DNA of 64,000 nucleotides, from assembly GCA_945643635.1 (NCBI GenBank), contig CALZFC010000270.1:489501-553500 (forward strand). Direction: 5' to 3'. Under the pieces are notes generated by a model. It saw nothing but the letters and a program-made list of their open reading frames with translations. It was not told the DNA's origin and did no database searches. The position numbers were made by a program, and so were the translations under genes. The stretch is from Allodiplogaster sudhausi. Its lineage: Eukaryota; Nematoda; Chromadorea; Rhabditida; Diplogasteridae. Positions 21,440 through 34,113 of the stretch are shown in pieces (the stretch's first letter is position 1; every line of letters starts with the position of its first letter).

Positions 21440-23224
21440 TCAGAATAGTTCATCGTGGACGCGTCTGGGTGCTGTCTGGGCAGACCCGCTCATGTCTACA
21501 GGCTCAAATACGTCTTCATTCGAGAGCTCCTCAGGTGATTCCGTTTGCGTGGCTGTGGGATTTCTTTTTGGATCTGCCTTCTCAGATGGGTACTCAACGT
21601 CATTCTCTATCAGTTGTCTAAATTCGTCGAAGTCAGTCCCAAAAAGCGGTTCCGATTGAGCCTCCTCAATGATATCACCTTCCGTATCGAACAGTTCATC
21701 AAGCTCGTCTAAGACGTTCACAGATGTTGGTTGCGGTGTCGTTGTAGTTGTTGATTGATCCAAGTCGGGCACATTTGCATGTCTCTTCTTCGAGGCAAGA
21801 TTTCCGAAAATGCTTGCTATCTGCTGGTAATTGAGAAGTTCTGGCGGTGAGAAGAGTAATTTTCCAGCTGCGTCGATTTCCTTGCGCATTTTCTTCTCCA
21901 GCTGTCGAGGATCATGTTTAGTGCCCGTACGAAGGCCATCATTAAACGCTTCGATCACATACGTCTTAGACCTGGGTGGAAGTCGAGTGCCCTTCTTATG
22001 CTCGCGAAGTGCCCAGCCTTGTGGCAAACGAAGCCCGTTATCTGTCACTTCTGCTAGCGACTCGATTGCCTCGTCGACTTCGGAATATGCCTGCTCAATC
22101 TTTTCTCCTTCGAGACACATGCCGTACCGCTTCAGAACATAATCCCGAAGAGTCAGCCTCTCGGAAATTGCCCTATGTTTGCCAAAAAGGAGATGTCTCT
22201 CGAGATTGTGGGCTTGCAAGAATTCAGCTCCACAGGTTTCTTCTGGGCATCTGTAAAGATACCCATATTCAGGGCAACTTCCCGTGAGAGTGTATTCGGC
22301 ATCTTCAGGAGCGCGGCAGGCCTCATCATCTATTTCTTCATTACGATCACGGCCATGGTCCGGCGTGACCTCGCCTCGGATTGGTTGGCCTTCTCTCCCC
22401 AACCAGCATAGTTCAGATGTCGTGTCCAGGCAACCTCCAGATGAATCGGTGATGAACTCTCCTTCATTGTGTTGTAGAGATGAGTAGTCGATCTCTTTGC
22501 CGATACCGATAGTAGAATATCGATGAACTCGAAGTGCCGTTTCTTCAAATAGGAACGTGTTATACTTCCTTATTCCGGCAATTTTGGCCTTAGACGCTTC
22601 TCCTCTTCTAATGCTTCCCGTGTAAACCGAGACTGCACGTAGCGGTTTTCCGTGAGTTATTCCTGCCAAAATTTCATTTGGAGTGGTTACGTCCTTTCCA
22701 CTATCAACGTAGTTCCGCAATTTTCTCTTCGCCAATGCACTCATCCGATCGCATGGTCCTTTCCCAGCTTGAGTCTCGGAGAAATAGTAGCCGACGATTT
22801 TGACTCCAGAGGACCGTGAAAGTTCTTTCATGCTGCCAAGAGTTGCTGCCGATTTGTAGCAGCCTCAAAATCTTATGTACAACTCGTCTATTTCATTATA
22901 CTCTCCCCACCTGCCTGGTCGCTTCGCAAGAATACAGATGTTATCCCCCCTTTGTGTAAAATTTGCAGGGTATGATTGAGAATGGCTGTGACGGCGATAG
23001 TGTCCTGCAAAATCGGTTACGATTTAAGGTTTCAAAAAGAAAATAAAACACTACATTTGACATCTTAACATCAATGGTCTACCTGTGTTTCGCTGTTGAG
23101 GACGTGGTACATGGAGTGCTGTTTATATTCTGCGTTGCGCCGCGCAAGTATATGAGTCACGTGCCAGGAAAATCCTCGTTTTCCAAAGAAGTCTGTTGTT
23201 TTTTCCCGAGCAAACATTGGCAGG
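21440..23224 (-). pseudogene. Transposase of copy 1, 5'-truncated
   Basis: Exons in transcript order: a remnant 23083-23224, then 22911-23004, then 21440-22863, joined by a 78-nt and a 47-nt intron. The kept part has the second acidic motif (RSDQAGCY across the second splice), a downstream ETQAGKGPCDR motif and a C-x4-C-x12-H-x5-H finger. The upstream part with LDWAMK is deleted and replaced by arm-proximal sequence. The last exon differs from copy 2 by one visible residue (HDELF against HDDLF), so the copies are recent. Confidence 0.8.
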
Positions 23225-23260
23225 ACATATATAAACATGTTAACTGAGCGCAGTTTACTA

Positions 23261-23932
23261 TGAAGAAATTTTCAGTTGGTGAAATCAGAATGAAAACGGA
23301 AAGCATATGCAAATTTATGGAGCTATGAGACGAATAGACATCAATTTTAGATCGAAAATATGTTTTTTGGCAGTTTACAAAACATTGCAAAAACTTTGCC
23401 CCGAGCGGGCTTCGAACCCGGACCTCTTGCACGGTACTTTTAAAGTTGAGTATATTTGCTTAAGTGCATATTCCAAAAATATGTCCTCCTAGAATTCTTT
23501 TAAAGATACATCGCATTGTAGCAAATTTCACGGGCTTTCTTTCTATGAACAGCTTATCCTCCCCGCGGGGGTTACTTGGTCTGAAAAACCAGAAAAACCA
23601 TATTTTTAAATCTATTTATACGATTTTTGCTGCTTAAAAGTTGTTTTCACGAAACGTCACCGCGACCTTTTTTAAAGAGAATACAAAGATCAATAAAACA
23701 CAAAAAAGAGATTTCAAAAATCTTAAGAAATAACTGAGATATGGGCATGTGAATTTTAAGCGTAAATCGCTATTATCTCGAAAGAAAATTTTTTTTTCGA
23801 AATCACGATTTCACCATTTTAAAGAGCATGTCGAATAGTACAAATGATCAAGTTTTCATCAATTTTAAAAATCAAAAATTTCCCATTGCAGCCCTGTATT
23901 GCGCCCCGCTCGACCCTTACAGATAGGCTGTC
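23261..23932. repeat. Right terminal inverted repeat of transposon copy 1
   Basis: 672 bp, full length in this copy, unlike the internally deleted right arm of copy 2. Confidence 0.88.
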
Positions 23933-23936
23933 TTAA

Positions 23937-24603
23937 AATATACATAATACATTGGTGATAGAAATACTTAATTTTACAATTCACATATTAAAAAAAGAAA
24001 CTTTATTTAAACAGAAAACCAAAGGAGCTTTCATTTAAGCGCTGCTTACTTTCATTTATAGACACATATATTTCTTAAATGAAATAGGACAAGATTCATA
24101 CGATATAAAAAAAATATCTTAGATCATTTCAAGAATTGTTCCATATCTGTCTCAGCTTGGACATACATACATACATATGTATGCGTCGATCCTTATCACC
24201 CCACCCCTCTCTTACTCATGGTCAGTAATGGCATATTCACGGAGACATTTTTTTCTGACATTTGTGATGTCACATCGAAACATTAATTGCATGTGACAAG
24301 CTCATTTCACCCGACTAGAATGTAGTTTGTAATTGCAACCTATCATGTTCCCCGATTCAAGCATCTCAATATAGGTTCTCATCTATTAGTCAGAGAACGT
24401 TGGATGAGCATCGGATCTATTGATTTATTGAACAAAAATAAATTCGCTCAATGACATTAGTTTAAAAGGCATATTTAACAGTTATATTACCCTGTGCGAG
24501 ATATGCACTTTATTACTCTCTTTGTTGCTCTCTTCTGAACCACTGTGAAATGTTCAAGTTCTCGAAAATAATGAATGGCAATATGCTATGTTTGCCTGTG
24601 ATT
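23937..24603. other. Unannotated spacer
   Basis: AT-rich, with a TACATACATATGTATG palindromic stretch near 24163-24184. No gene seen. Confidence 0.5.
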
Positions 24604-24736
24604 CAGCGGGACCGTGGTGTCTCGGCAAGAGCGGCACTCTATCACTCCGGCGCTCAAGGGTTCAATGCCCGGGACGTGCAGCAAAAAAGGAGTGTAATAG
24701 TCTCTGGTGCTCGCTGAGATCACAACTTCCCGTTTG
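24604..24736 (+). mobile_element. tRNA-derived SINE-like copy 2
   Basis: Matches the copy at 20164 over its whole length, with box-B-like GGGTTCAATGCCC and the same tail (GCTCGCTGAGATCACA). The two lie on either side of transposon copy 1 in the same orientation. Confidence 0.6.
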
Positions 24737-24957
24737 TTCTGTGATGACTCATCGTACTGGATCTTCACAACTTCGAAGTAACACAGTGGAAAATTCGCTT
24801 TTCTACCTAACAACTTTCAAAAATTGTCCTTTTGCTCTCTGCTGGTAAGGATATTTGGCGTTATTCGCGGCCTGATCGGTATTGCTCATTTATTATATTG
24901 TATTATAGTCACTTTTTTTCAGACTTCCACCTGAATCTACGAAGGCTGCTTCTGTTC

Positions 24958-24988
24958 CCTTTTCTCTCCCTCTCTCCCTCTCTCTCTA

Positions 24989-25043
<55 letters not shown>

Positions 25044-25114
25044 TTCTCTCTCTCTCCCTATGTTCCCTTCTCTCTCTCTCTCTCGCTCTCTTTCTCTGCT
25101 CCCTTTTCTGTTTC

Positions 25115-25165
<51 letters not shown>
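24958..25165. repeat. (CT)n microsatellite
   Basis: About 200 bp of CT with occasional T-runs, not inside a recognised gene. Confidence 0.9.
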
Positions 25166-25937
25166 GCACAACATCTTCTGCAATGGAATATCTGTCATAT
25201 CATAAATGCACATTAAATTCAGAGTCACAGTCACTTCAACAATGTTCACCTCGGGCATCCTTCATATATTAATGGCTTCATCAGACTGCGCTATCCTTCA
25301 CTATTCCTCGCATGCTCCATCTTATTTCCGTACATGGTCAAGTGTCTGCACTTTAAAGTAGGACACTTTTTTGGCTCATATTTAAGTAGCGGGTGAAGTG
25401 TATGTACTTTAAAGTATGAGCCACTTTGTTCATATTTAAAATTGGAGTCATTACTGCTTGTTTCGTATCAGCCGCCAGAAACATTCTCGGAATCGTGAAA
25501 AAAAAATGATGGGTGCTTGAGATCAGACGTCCATATTCCTCGAGAAATGCTTATTTATCTAGACAGGCTCCGACCTCTTTTGAGGCCAAACTCTCTAACT
25601 AAGTAAGCTAGTCTCGTTCCTATGATTACGAGTCTTTGTCAGTGGCTTCTCATGATTTCGCTCTCCGCTCACGCACCTTTATCACAATTAGTACATACTG
25701 AAAGAGTGCAGATTCATTAAAACACTATTGTGTCTTCTTCCGTTTTGTGATTTTCTCACTTTTTATGCTTTTAAAGTGTTTTGAGGTTTTGGTTTTAAAT
25801 TTTGAAGGCAGAACCTTATTCAAGACGAGTTACTAAACGAGAGGAAAAGGGAATAACTGACGATTTTCTTCGGGGCTCGGATTATGGTACAAAGGATGAT
25901 CCCGACTAACCATTAATGCAAGAGATAAACAATGAGA

Positions 25938-25981
<44 letters not shown>

Positions 25982-26411
25982 AGTTAGATCATCATATTAC
26001 AAACTCATGTTTAATCTTTCCTTAAAGGAAGTATCCGACGAAACAAATACCGTATCTAATAAAAGTACATTTCAAACGAAGAAAAACTCCCAACTGGAAA
26101 TGCCGTAATTGAAGGCCCTACAAAAAATTCAAATATTTTTCAAATTTGAAACTTCAAACTACAAAGTGCGCATTTTTCATGACGCTTGCATTGATGCATT
26201 GAGCGTCATCATCGCGTTTCTTACTTATTTTCTTACTTGCCGTTTATAATAATGCTGCTTTTGTTAATTGATTGGCTATAGCCGCAGCCATTAGCTGTAT
26301 TTTGGTTACTGAACGTATTACAATCGTTCCTCTAACTTAGACATGGTCGTGCAATCAGATGTTTTATTTCAAGGCTTGACGTTAGATGAAACTACCCGGG
26401 CAGTCTGGGCA
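25166..26411. other. Intergenic, with a short GA tract
   Basis: No gene recognised. A partly repeated block near 25330-25440 (ACTTTAAAGTA with GGCTCATATTTAA) and a pure GA run at about 25940-25977 are present. Confidence 0.5.
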
Positions 26412-27244
26412 TCGCTCAGCAACTCGCGCCAGAACATTCGCCGTCTCATCAAGGATATTATCATCATTCGCAAGCCCGTCGCCGTCCACTCGCACTTCCG
26501 CGCACGCAACAAGGTGGGCACTCGAGAATATCTTCTATATGTAATTCTGGTGCTTCCATGCTGCACGTTTCATAAGATTGTTTTGCTGCGGATCTTGCAA
26601 AATATCGCTATTTCTATCTGGCATCTCAGCATGCAAAAGCTAACGAATTAGTTTAGAGGTAGAACATGCTGTTGTTTCTGTAACATTTTATTCGGACTAA
26701 ATACACTTCTTTTTTTACTTTGCTCTTATGGGAAGCGAGGGTCCTTTGCTTTTTTTTTCTTTTTTTTTCGTAGGAAGAATCATGCTCTATTGTCATTTAA
26801 GAAACGATCCTATAACGTTCTAATTTGGTTAATTTATCTTTTGATTTAAAAAAAGAGATGTTATGTACAGCAGTCCGGATGAAAGTAACAAAGTGTGGGC
26901 CATAAAAAGTATTTCTAAATATTCAAATACATTAATTCCGCCACCCCCTTTTTGCAGGGACGTCACACGGGCTTCGGTAAGCGCCGTGGTACCAAGGATG
27001 CTCGTATGCCCGTGAAGGTGCTGTGGATGCGCAGAATGCGCGTCCTCCGCCGCCTCCTCAAGAAGTACCGCGAGGCGAAGAAGATTCCTATTTTTCCTAT
27101 CCCAGGCGAAGAAGATTCCTATCCCAGGCCTATCGTGACAAGAACAAGGAGGCGCGCAAGAGACGCGAGGAGTGGATCGCAACGAAGAGAAGCGAATTCC
27201 TCCTCAAGATCTCGAAGAGCGAGAAGGTGGCCGAGAAGAAGTAA
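26412..27244 (+). pseudogene. rpl-19: Ribosomal protein eL19 pseudogene
   Basis: eL19 is a protein of the large ribosomal subunit. Exon-like 26412-26513 encodes its N-terminal [12 protein letters not shown] and RKPVAVHS motifs. After an intron (GTGGGC to TTGCAG) the frame continues from 26958 through [16 protein letters not shown]. At about 27084-27127 the frame is lost: two copies of an acceptor-like ATTCCTATCCCAG segment replace roughly 40-50 residues. The C-terminus ([16 protein letters not shown] to KSEKVAEKK, stop at 27242) then resumes in another frame. The first 25 or so residues are also missing. The intron shows it is not a processed copy. A functional copy is presumably elsewhere. 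Confidence 0.85.
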
Positions 27245-28191
27245 ATATGTTGTTTTGTTGTTGATTTCGCCATTGTTATTCTTCTTTGGAGACAATGAAT
27301 GTGTACCATATGTTGTTGTTTTTGCCAACATGCATATAAGCAAGTTCGAGGACATAGGTGAGACAAGTGTAGTCGAGAAACAGTCAGTCCAAGTATAGTA
27401 AAGTGGAGAATTTTATTTGTTGCAAACTCCTGTGAGAGGATAGTGTTGCTGAGCTTCAAAACAAATTCTCATAAATGCCTACTATGTCGCTAGGCTCGGA
27501 GAATTGATTCTCTCTCTCTCTCTCTTCTCTCTCTCTCTTCTCTCTCTCTTCTCTTTCTCTCTTCTCTCTCTCTCTCTTCTCTCTCTCTTCTCTCTCTCCT
27601 CTCTCTCTTCATTCTTTCTCTCTGATTTTTTTTCCTTTTCAAACTAGCGAAAACGAGTGGTTAAAACGTGTACTCCTTCGCAGAAACAAAATGGAAATTC
27701 TCAGAAAAGCTGCCGTCCACCCGGCAGTTGGAAGGAACGAAACCTCCAGTTCTCCCCCAAAAAAGCGACACTACGGCGGTAGAGTATCAGATTGATTATA
27801 ACCGATTTGGTTGTTCTTTGCACTCCTTTGACCAGGCTAGTGAGGTGCGAATCTCTGTCTCGCCCTTCCTTGTGAGTGCACGCTGAGTTCAAAGATCACA
27901 AGATCAGAGAGAAAATCTACCGTATGCCAAACGTAAATGCTTTTTATCGACAATATTACTTATCTTCAGAGAACGGGACCACTTCTAATCGATCTTTTAG
28001 GTTATTTCTGAATTGGGAAACAGATATAACGAGACATTAATTTTTCGTCGGATACCTCCTTTAATATTCATCTTTTTTCCTTCTACTCTCTCAGTTTTTT
28101 TTTCTTTTATGTACAGCTTCTTTCACTTTTTTCATTTAATTTTCATTCAATTTTTGATACAAAATCGAATTGTAATTCGTTTTGCAATTAG
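27245..28191. other. Spacer with CT microsatellite
   Basis: CT/CTT-rich tract at about 27508-27625. No TM1 exon for gene B can be found here. Confidence 0.55.
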
Positions 28192-29973
28192 AATTCTCCT
28201 CTTATCCTGGATCGTCGCTCTCTCCATTTTGCCGCTCGCACAAATTGGCGTCTTCATCTTCCGAACATCGGCACAGGCGCGCTGCCTGCCAACCGATCGA
28301 CTTGAGAGAGGTTCTCTTCCTTTTAAATTGCACCTTTATTCTTTAATCCTACAAAAAGTAAGTTTTCTTCATGTAATCGGCAATTGTGTGCATACATACA
28401 GAACCGCTTAGTGGCCAGGGGTTTATGCTATAGCGGCTTTACGTACATATGCATCTAATTGTTGGTATGCATTTGAGAGTCAATTCTTATTACGAGGCTG
28501 GTTCATGATTGAATGTTTGCGTTCATGATTGTATGTTTGTATGTATATAGACAGAAATGGCATTTCTTCCGTCTCAATCCTTAATTTGTACCTTTTCTTG
28601 TCTCTGTCGGAACAGTTGTAGACAGTAATCACATGTACAAAGTAGATAGTCGGTCTAGAAACGCATTTATCTTGTCTTTCAACGAAAAGTCGAGTCTAAA
28701 TGTGATGTACGCTTGCAAACAGACGCACTAAATGCAATTGTTGGCTTAGCCGACCTTGTCAAAAACTGCATTTCGAGAATTGAAGCCAAACAAATTCAAT
28801 GTATACGTACATACATATGTGTCTTTTTTATGCCGAACTAGGCCGGAAACGAACTCTGCTGCCTCGCATGATAGCCTTGGCTACTTACCCCTCGGCTATC
28901 CTGCTGTCCTTTAAGGAGCTCAGAAGTTCTTCTTCGTGGTGCACCACATGGGCTACTGCTTGTCCTCCATCTGCGAGTTGCTCGTCGTCGTCGAGCGCTA
29001 CATTGCGTGCTGCGCACTCGATCGCTACGAAGCGTCGCGCCAGAGCATCGCGCTCCTCTCCCTGAACATTGCTGCCGCAGTCAGTCATTCTGAGCCTTTT
29101 TTATTTTCTTCTATTTTCCACCCTCCAAAAATATGTTGAAGGAAAAAGTATGTATATACATATGTATGTATTCCAGTGACCGCAGCTCGCTTACTTTGGA
29201 CCAAATCAATTTCAAAGATCAAAGATGAAGGACAAAAAAAATCAAAAAAATCAAGACCGTCCAACGTTTATGTGGCGCTCGGCTTCGCCAGCGGCTACTC
29301 CTTCCATATGCTCGACATCCAGCCCCTCGTAACCGCGATCATGTTCACACTGGACTTCTCGAATATTCTGGTAGTTTTTTTCTCGCCTTTCTCCCTCATT
29401 CTATCGCTCATTCAAAATCTATCTACCTACATTTCCATTCGAATTGCGCCTATTTTCCCGAATCTTCTTTTCCAGCTAAGCATAGTGCTTGGCCGCTGTA
29501 GCCACTCGAACTATCGCAAGCAGCACGGCGCTGTCGGCCTGAACGCGCGCTATCAGGTTTGGCAGTGATTACGGTTCAACTTGGAAGTAAACACTTGCTG
29601 TTTATCAAGCTTTGTCAGACATCGTTTTATTGATGTGACAAGACAACAGTTTATTACTTTTCTTATAAAAAGATGTGTTACATACATATGTACATATGAC
29701 GCGATTTGCGAGAGAATCAAAAAGGCCGCGGACACAGCCAAAATCGACCAGCTGGATTTTGTTCAAAAGTTCGTTATAGGTACGTTCTGATACGAAGAAT
29801 CGATTGGAACTGGTCTGGGAGTTGTAAAATGCCTTGTTCATTTGCTATGAAGGTATGAATTATTAGGTTCGCCGCGCTAGGCGGCGAGTTGGATGCACGT
29901 CTGAGGTCATTGGGACGCACTTTGTTGAGCTATAGCAATGAAAATTAGCACTTTAATTGCCAAGATATTACTC

Positions 29974-30306
29974 TAAACAACAAAAAAAGAAAAATCGGAA
30001 AATGTCCAACGTTGCATGTTTTATAGAATTAAATGTTTGAGGGTGCTCAGATAACGTGTTTCTCATTTTACCAAAACCAAACCTATACAGCTGTGTAGAA
30101 CATGAAAAGAGCTTTCGAATTGACTATAGGGTATGGGAAACTTAGGATGCGCTGAAGTTTCCTAGTCGATTATCACCTTGCGGCAGTACAAATCAGCTGG
30201 TCCGCGCCATAGAAGAACTACTTCAGAATCATTTTCATATGTCGAAACATACACCACAAGAAAGAGCGTTAAATTTGCTTCAATTTGAACCCCTTTCAAT
30301 AAAATT
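29974..30306. repeat. Left arm of a foldback element
   Basis: About 333 bp complementary, with scattered mismatches, to 34144-34479. Matching blocks include ACGTGTTTCTCATTTTACC and AGAACTACTTCAGAATCATT. Arms are more diverged than those of the transposon between them, so this element is older. Confidence 0.75.
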
Positions 30307-30471
30307 CCGAATCTACGATGTTTTGTTAAAGATCAAAAGAATATGGCATCTGCATTTAATAATTCTTCAAGGATAGGTGCTTAAAAAATAATTGGAATAT
30401 TCTAATTCGAATAAACTAAGAAAATGGATTATTGGGCGCAATGTAAATAGCAATACCGACCATACTTTTAA

Positions 30472-33400
30472 GACAGCCTATCTGTAAGGGTCGATCTGCC
30501 CTCTGCAATGGGAAATTTTTGATTTTTAAAATTGATGAAAACTTGATCATTTGTACTATTCGACATGCTCTTTAAAATGGTGAAATCGTGATTTCGAAAA
30601 AAAAATTTTCTTTCGAGATAATAGCGATTTACGCTTAAAATTCACATGCCCATATCTCAGTTATTTCTTAAGATTTTTGAAATCTCTTTTTTGTGTTTTA
30701 TAGATCTTTGTATTCTCTTTAAAAAAAGGTCGCGGTGACGTTTCGTGAAAACAACTTTTAAGCAGCAAAAATCGTATAAATAGATTTAAAAATATGGTTT
30801 TTCTGGTTTTTCAGACCAAGTAACCCCCGCGGGAAGGATAAGCTGTTCATAGAAAGAAAGCCCGTGAAATTTGCTACAATGCGATGTATCTTTAAAAGAA
30901 TTCTAGGAGGACATATTTTTGGAATATGCACTTAAGCAAATATACTCAACTTTAAAAGTACCTTGCAAGAGGTCCGGGTTCGAAGCCCGCTCGGGGCAAA
31001 GTTTTTGCAATGTTTTGTAAACTGCCAAAAAACATATTATCGATCTAAAATTGATGTCTATTCGTCTCATAGCTCCATAAATTTGCATATGCTTTCCGTT
31101 TTCATTCTGATTTCACCAACTGAAAATTTCTTCAACATGTTTTTATTCCAACAAAGGTGCACAATTATAGAATCATTTTAGCTTCGTGATTCGAAAGTGC
31201 AAAGCATTTCTCAAGTCTCTTGAGGGGCTCATCAATGAACAAATATGTAGGGATTATCATGACTAATGGTCAGAATAGGTCATCGTGGACGCGTCTGGGT
31301 GCTGTCTGGGCAGACCCGCTCATGTCTACAGGCTCAAATACGTCTTCATTCGAGAGCTCCTCAGGTGATTCCGTTTGCGTGGCTGTGGGATTTCTTTTTG
31401 GATCTGCCTTCTCAGATGGGTACTCAACGTCATTCTCTATCAGTTGTCTAAATTCGTCGAAGTCAGTCCCAAAAAGCGGTTCCGATTGAGCCTCCTCAAT
31501 GATATCACCTTCCGTATCGAACAGTTCATCAAGCTCGTCTAAGACGTTCACAGATGTTGGTTGCGGTGTCGTTGTAGTTGTTGATTGATCCAAGTCGGGC
31601 ACATTTGCATGTCTCTTCTTCGAGGCAAGATTTCCGAAAATGCTTGCTATCTGCTGGTAATTGAGAAGTTCTGGCGGTGAGAAGAGTAATTTTCCAGCTG
31701 CGTCGATTTCCTTGCGCATTTTCTTCTCCAGCTGTCGAGGATCATGTTTAGTGCCCGTACGAAGGCCATCATTAAACGCTTCGATCACATACGTCTTAGA
31801 CCTGGGTGGAAGTCGAGTGCCCTTCTTATGCTCGCGAAGTGCCCAGCCTTGTGGCAAACGAAGCCCGTTATCTGTCACTTCTGCTAGCGACTCGATTGCC
31901 TCGTCGACTTCGGAATATGCCTGCTCAATCTTTTCTCCTTCGAGACACATGCCGTACCGCTTCAGAACATAATCCCGAAGAGTCAGCCTCTCGGAAATTG
32001 CCCTATGTTTGCCAAAAAGGAGATGTCTCTCGAGATTGTGGGCTTGCAAGAATTCAGCTCCACAGGTTTCTTCTGGGCATCTGTAAAGATACCCATATTC
32101 AGGGCAACTTCCCGTGAGAGTGTATTCGGCATCTTCAGGAGCGCGGCAGGCCTCATCATCTATTTCTTCATTACGATCACGGCCATGGTCCGGCGTGACC
32201 TCGCCTCGGATTGGTTGGCCTTCTCTCCCCAACCAGCATAGTTCAGATGTCGTGTCCAGGCAACCTCCAGATGAATCGGTGATGAACTCTCCTTCATTGT
32301 GTTGTAGAGATGAGTAGTCGATCTCTTTGCCGATACCGATAGTAGAATATCGATGAACTCGAAGTGCCGTTTCTTCAAATAGGAACGTGTTATACTTCCT
32401 TATTCCGGCAATTTTGGCCTTAGACGCTTCTCCTCTTCTAATGCTTCCCGTGTAAACCGAGACTGCACGTAGCGGTTTTCCGTGAGTTATTCCTGCCAAA
32501 ATTTCATTTGGAGTGGTTACGTCCTTTCCACTATCAACGTAGTTCCGCAATTTTCTCTTCGCCAATGCACTCATCCGATCGCATGGTCCTTTCCCAGCTT
32601 GAGTCTCGGAGAAATAGTAGCCGACGATTTTGACTCCAGAGGACCGTGAAAGTTCTTTCATGCTGCCAAGAGTTGCTGCCGATTTGTAGCAGCCTCAAAA
32701 TCTTATGTACAACTCGTCTATTTCATTATACTCTCCCCACCTGCCTGGTCGCTTCGCAAGAATACAGATGTTATCCCCCCTTTGTGTAAAATTTGCAGGG
32801 TATGATTGAGAATGGCTGTGACGGCGATAGTGTCCTGCAAAATCGGTTACGATTTAAGGTTTCAAAAAGAAAATAAAACACTACATTTGACATCTTAACA
32901 TCAATGGTCTACCTGTGTTTCGCTGTTGAGGACGTGGTACATGGAGTGCTGTTTATATTCTGCGTTGCGCCGCGCAAGTATATGAGTCACGTGCCAGGAA
33001 AATCCTCGTTTTCCAAAGAAGTCTGTTGTTTTTTCCCGAGCAAACATTGGCAGGAGTTTCATCGCCCAGTCAAGAGTTATGAGCGCTTGATTTTCTTGGA
33101 GTTCCGTCACAATTCTATCCCGATCTGCTTCGCTCGCCGTTGTTCGTAACTGATGCCGCTTCAGTTCTTCAACGTTCTCTTCGATTCGATAAATATCATT
33201 CAACTTGAGTTCCAAGTCCCGTGCTTTCGCTTCTCTCAGAAGATAATGTTGATTGCTATAGGTGCAGTACTACCCTAATTATCGAGGGGCACTTGCGCCC
33301 CGCAATCCAATGCCCATCGTCGCCTACACAGATCCTCGACCATCCGCAATATAGGGCACAATGTGCAACAGCTCGCTCATTGTCAGGCTACAAGTGTCTA

Positions 33401-34113
33401 CTCTTCTTTTTCCCTCCCCAACTTCTCCATTTTGCTTAAGTCATTTCTAAATGCTTCCTCGTCTTTTACTTATTACTTCTATCCAGGAAGCTTTTAATAA
33501 CGACTGAAATTGACTTTCCAAGTGTCGTTACATTAATTTATTTGATGTCGATAAATATATATACATATATAAACATGTTAACTGAGCGCAGTTTACTATG
33601 AAGAAATTTTCAGTTGGTGAAATCAGAATGAAAACGGAAAGCATATGCAAATTTATGGAGCTATGAGACGAATAGACATCAATTTTAGATCGAAAATATG
33701 TTTTTTGGCAGTTTACAAAACATTGATGAACAGCTTATCCTCCCCGCGGGGGTTACTTTGTCTGAAAAACCAGAAAAACCATATTTTTAAATCTATTTAT
33801 ACGATTTTTGCTGCTTAAAAGTTGTTTTCACGAAACGTCACCGCGACCTTTTTTAAAGAGAATACAAAGATCAATAAAACACAAAAAAGAGATTTCAAAA
33901 ATCTTAAGAAATAACTGAGATATGGGCATGTGAATTTTAAGCGTAAATCGCTATTATCTCGAAAGAAAATTTTTTTTTCGAAATCACGATTTCACCATTT
34001 TAAAGAGCATGTCGAATAGTACAAATGATCAAATTTTCATCAATTTTAAAAATCAAAAATTTCCCATTGCAGCCCTGTATTGCGCCCCGCTCGACCCTTA
34101 CAGATAGGCTGTC
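30472..34113 (-). mobile_element. DNA transposon with long terminal inverted repeats, copy 2
   Basis: Same element as at 20643, flanked by TTAA at 30468-30471 and 34114-34117. It keeps the transposase region lost from copy 1, but its right arm (33599-34113) has an internal deletion of about 157 bp at 33725, removing the right-arm tRNA-like segment. Both tips are intact. It sits in the loop of an older foldback element inside pseudogene B. Confidence 0.88.
31270..33255 (-). CDS. DDE-type transposase with C2H2 finger (copy 2)
   Basis: Transcribed from right to left. Exons read by hand: about 33255-32913, 32834-32741, 32693-31270, with 78-nt and 47-nt introns in consistent phase. About 620 residues; the true 5' exon is not resolved, as no clear ATG precedes the first exon here. 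Candidate catalytic residues are Asp in LDWAMK, Asp in RSDQAGCY (split by the second intron) and an acidic residue in ETQAGKGPCDR. A single C2H2 finger lies about 195-219 residues into the 463-residue Met-started part of the last exon. This motif set occurs, to my memory, in uncharacterised proteins of cnidarians and nematodes. The transposase role is inferred from the motifs plus the inverted-repeat setting. Confidence 0.75.

Larger units (their letters stand above)
20643..23932 (-). mobile_element. DNA transposon with long terminal inverted repeats, copy 1
   Basis: Both ends read GACAGCCTATCTGTAAGGGT in inverted orientation and are flanked by TTAA (20639-20642 and 23933-23936). The arms are about 660-670 bp (20643-21304 and 23261-23932). 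Near the tips they differ by an ancestral block (CTGCCCT against a GCGGGGCGCAATAC-containing version). The interior holds a spliced transposase gene on the minus strand. About 508 bp present in copy 2 are missing between 23224 and 23225, removing the first catalytic Asp, so this copy cannot be autonomous. TTAA targets occur in piggyBac and Kolobok elements; TA plus an AG-starting repeat is an alternative reading. I do not assign a superfamily. Confidence 0.88.

Noticed and set aside
21390..22487. Plus-strand open frames opposite the transposase (and at 31220-32317)
   Set aside because: They overlap a long, motif-bearing minus-strand exon and show no family features of their own.
25559..25615. 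tRNA-like text on the minus strand (TAGCTTACTTAGTTAGAGAG)
   Set aside because: No T arm or matching acceptor stem; at most a decayed tRNA or SINE fragment.
26412..27244. Functional rpl-19 gene
   Set aside because: Missing N-terminus, internal loss of about 40-50 residues and a frame change exclude it.
29694..29787. Exon-like plus-strand frame ending VQKFVIG before a GTACGT donor
   Set aside because: Charged, coding-like composition but no match to receptor exons or any family I know, and no clear acceptor.
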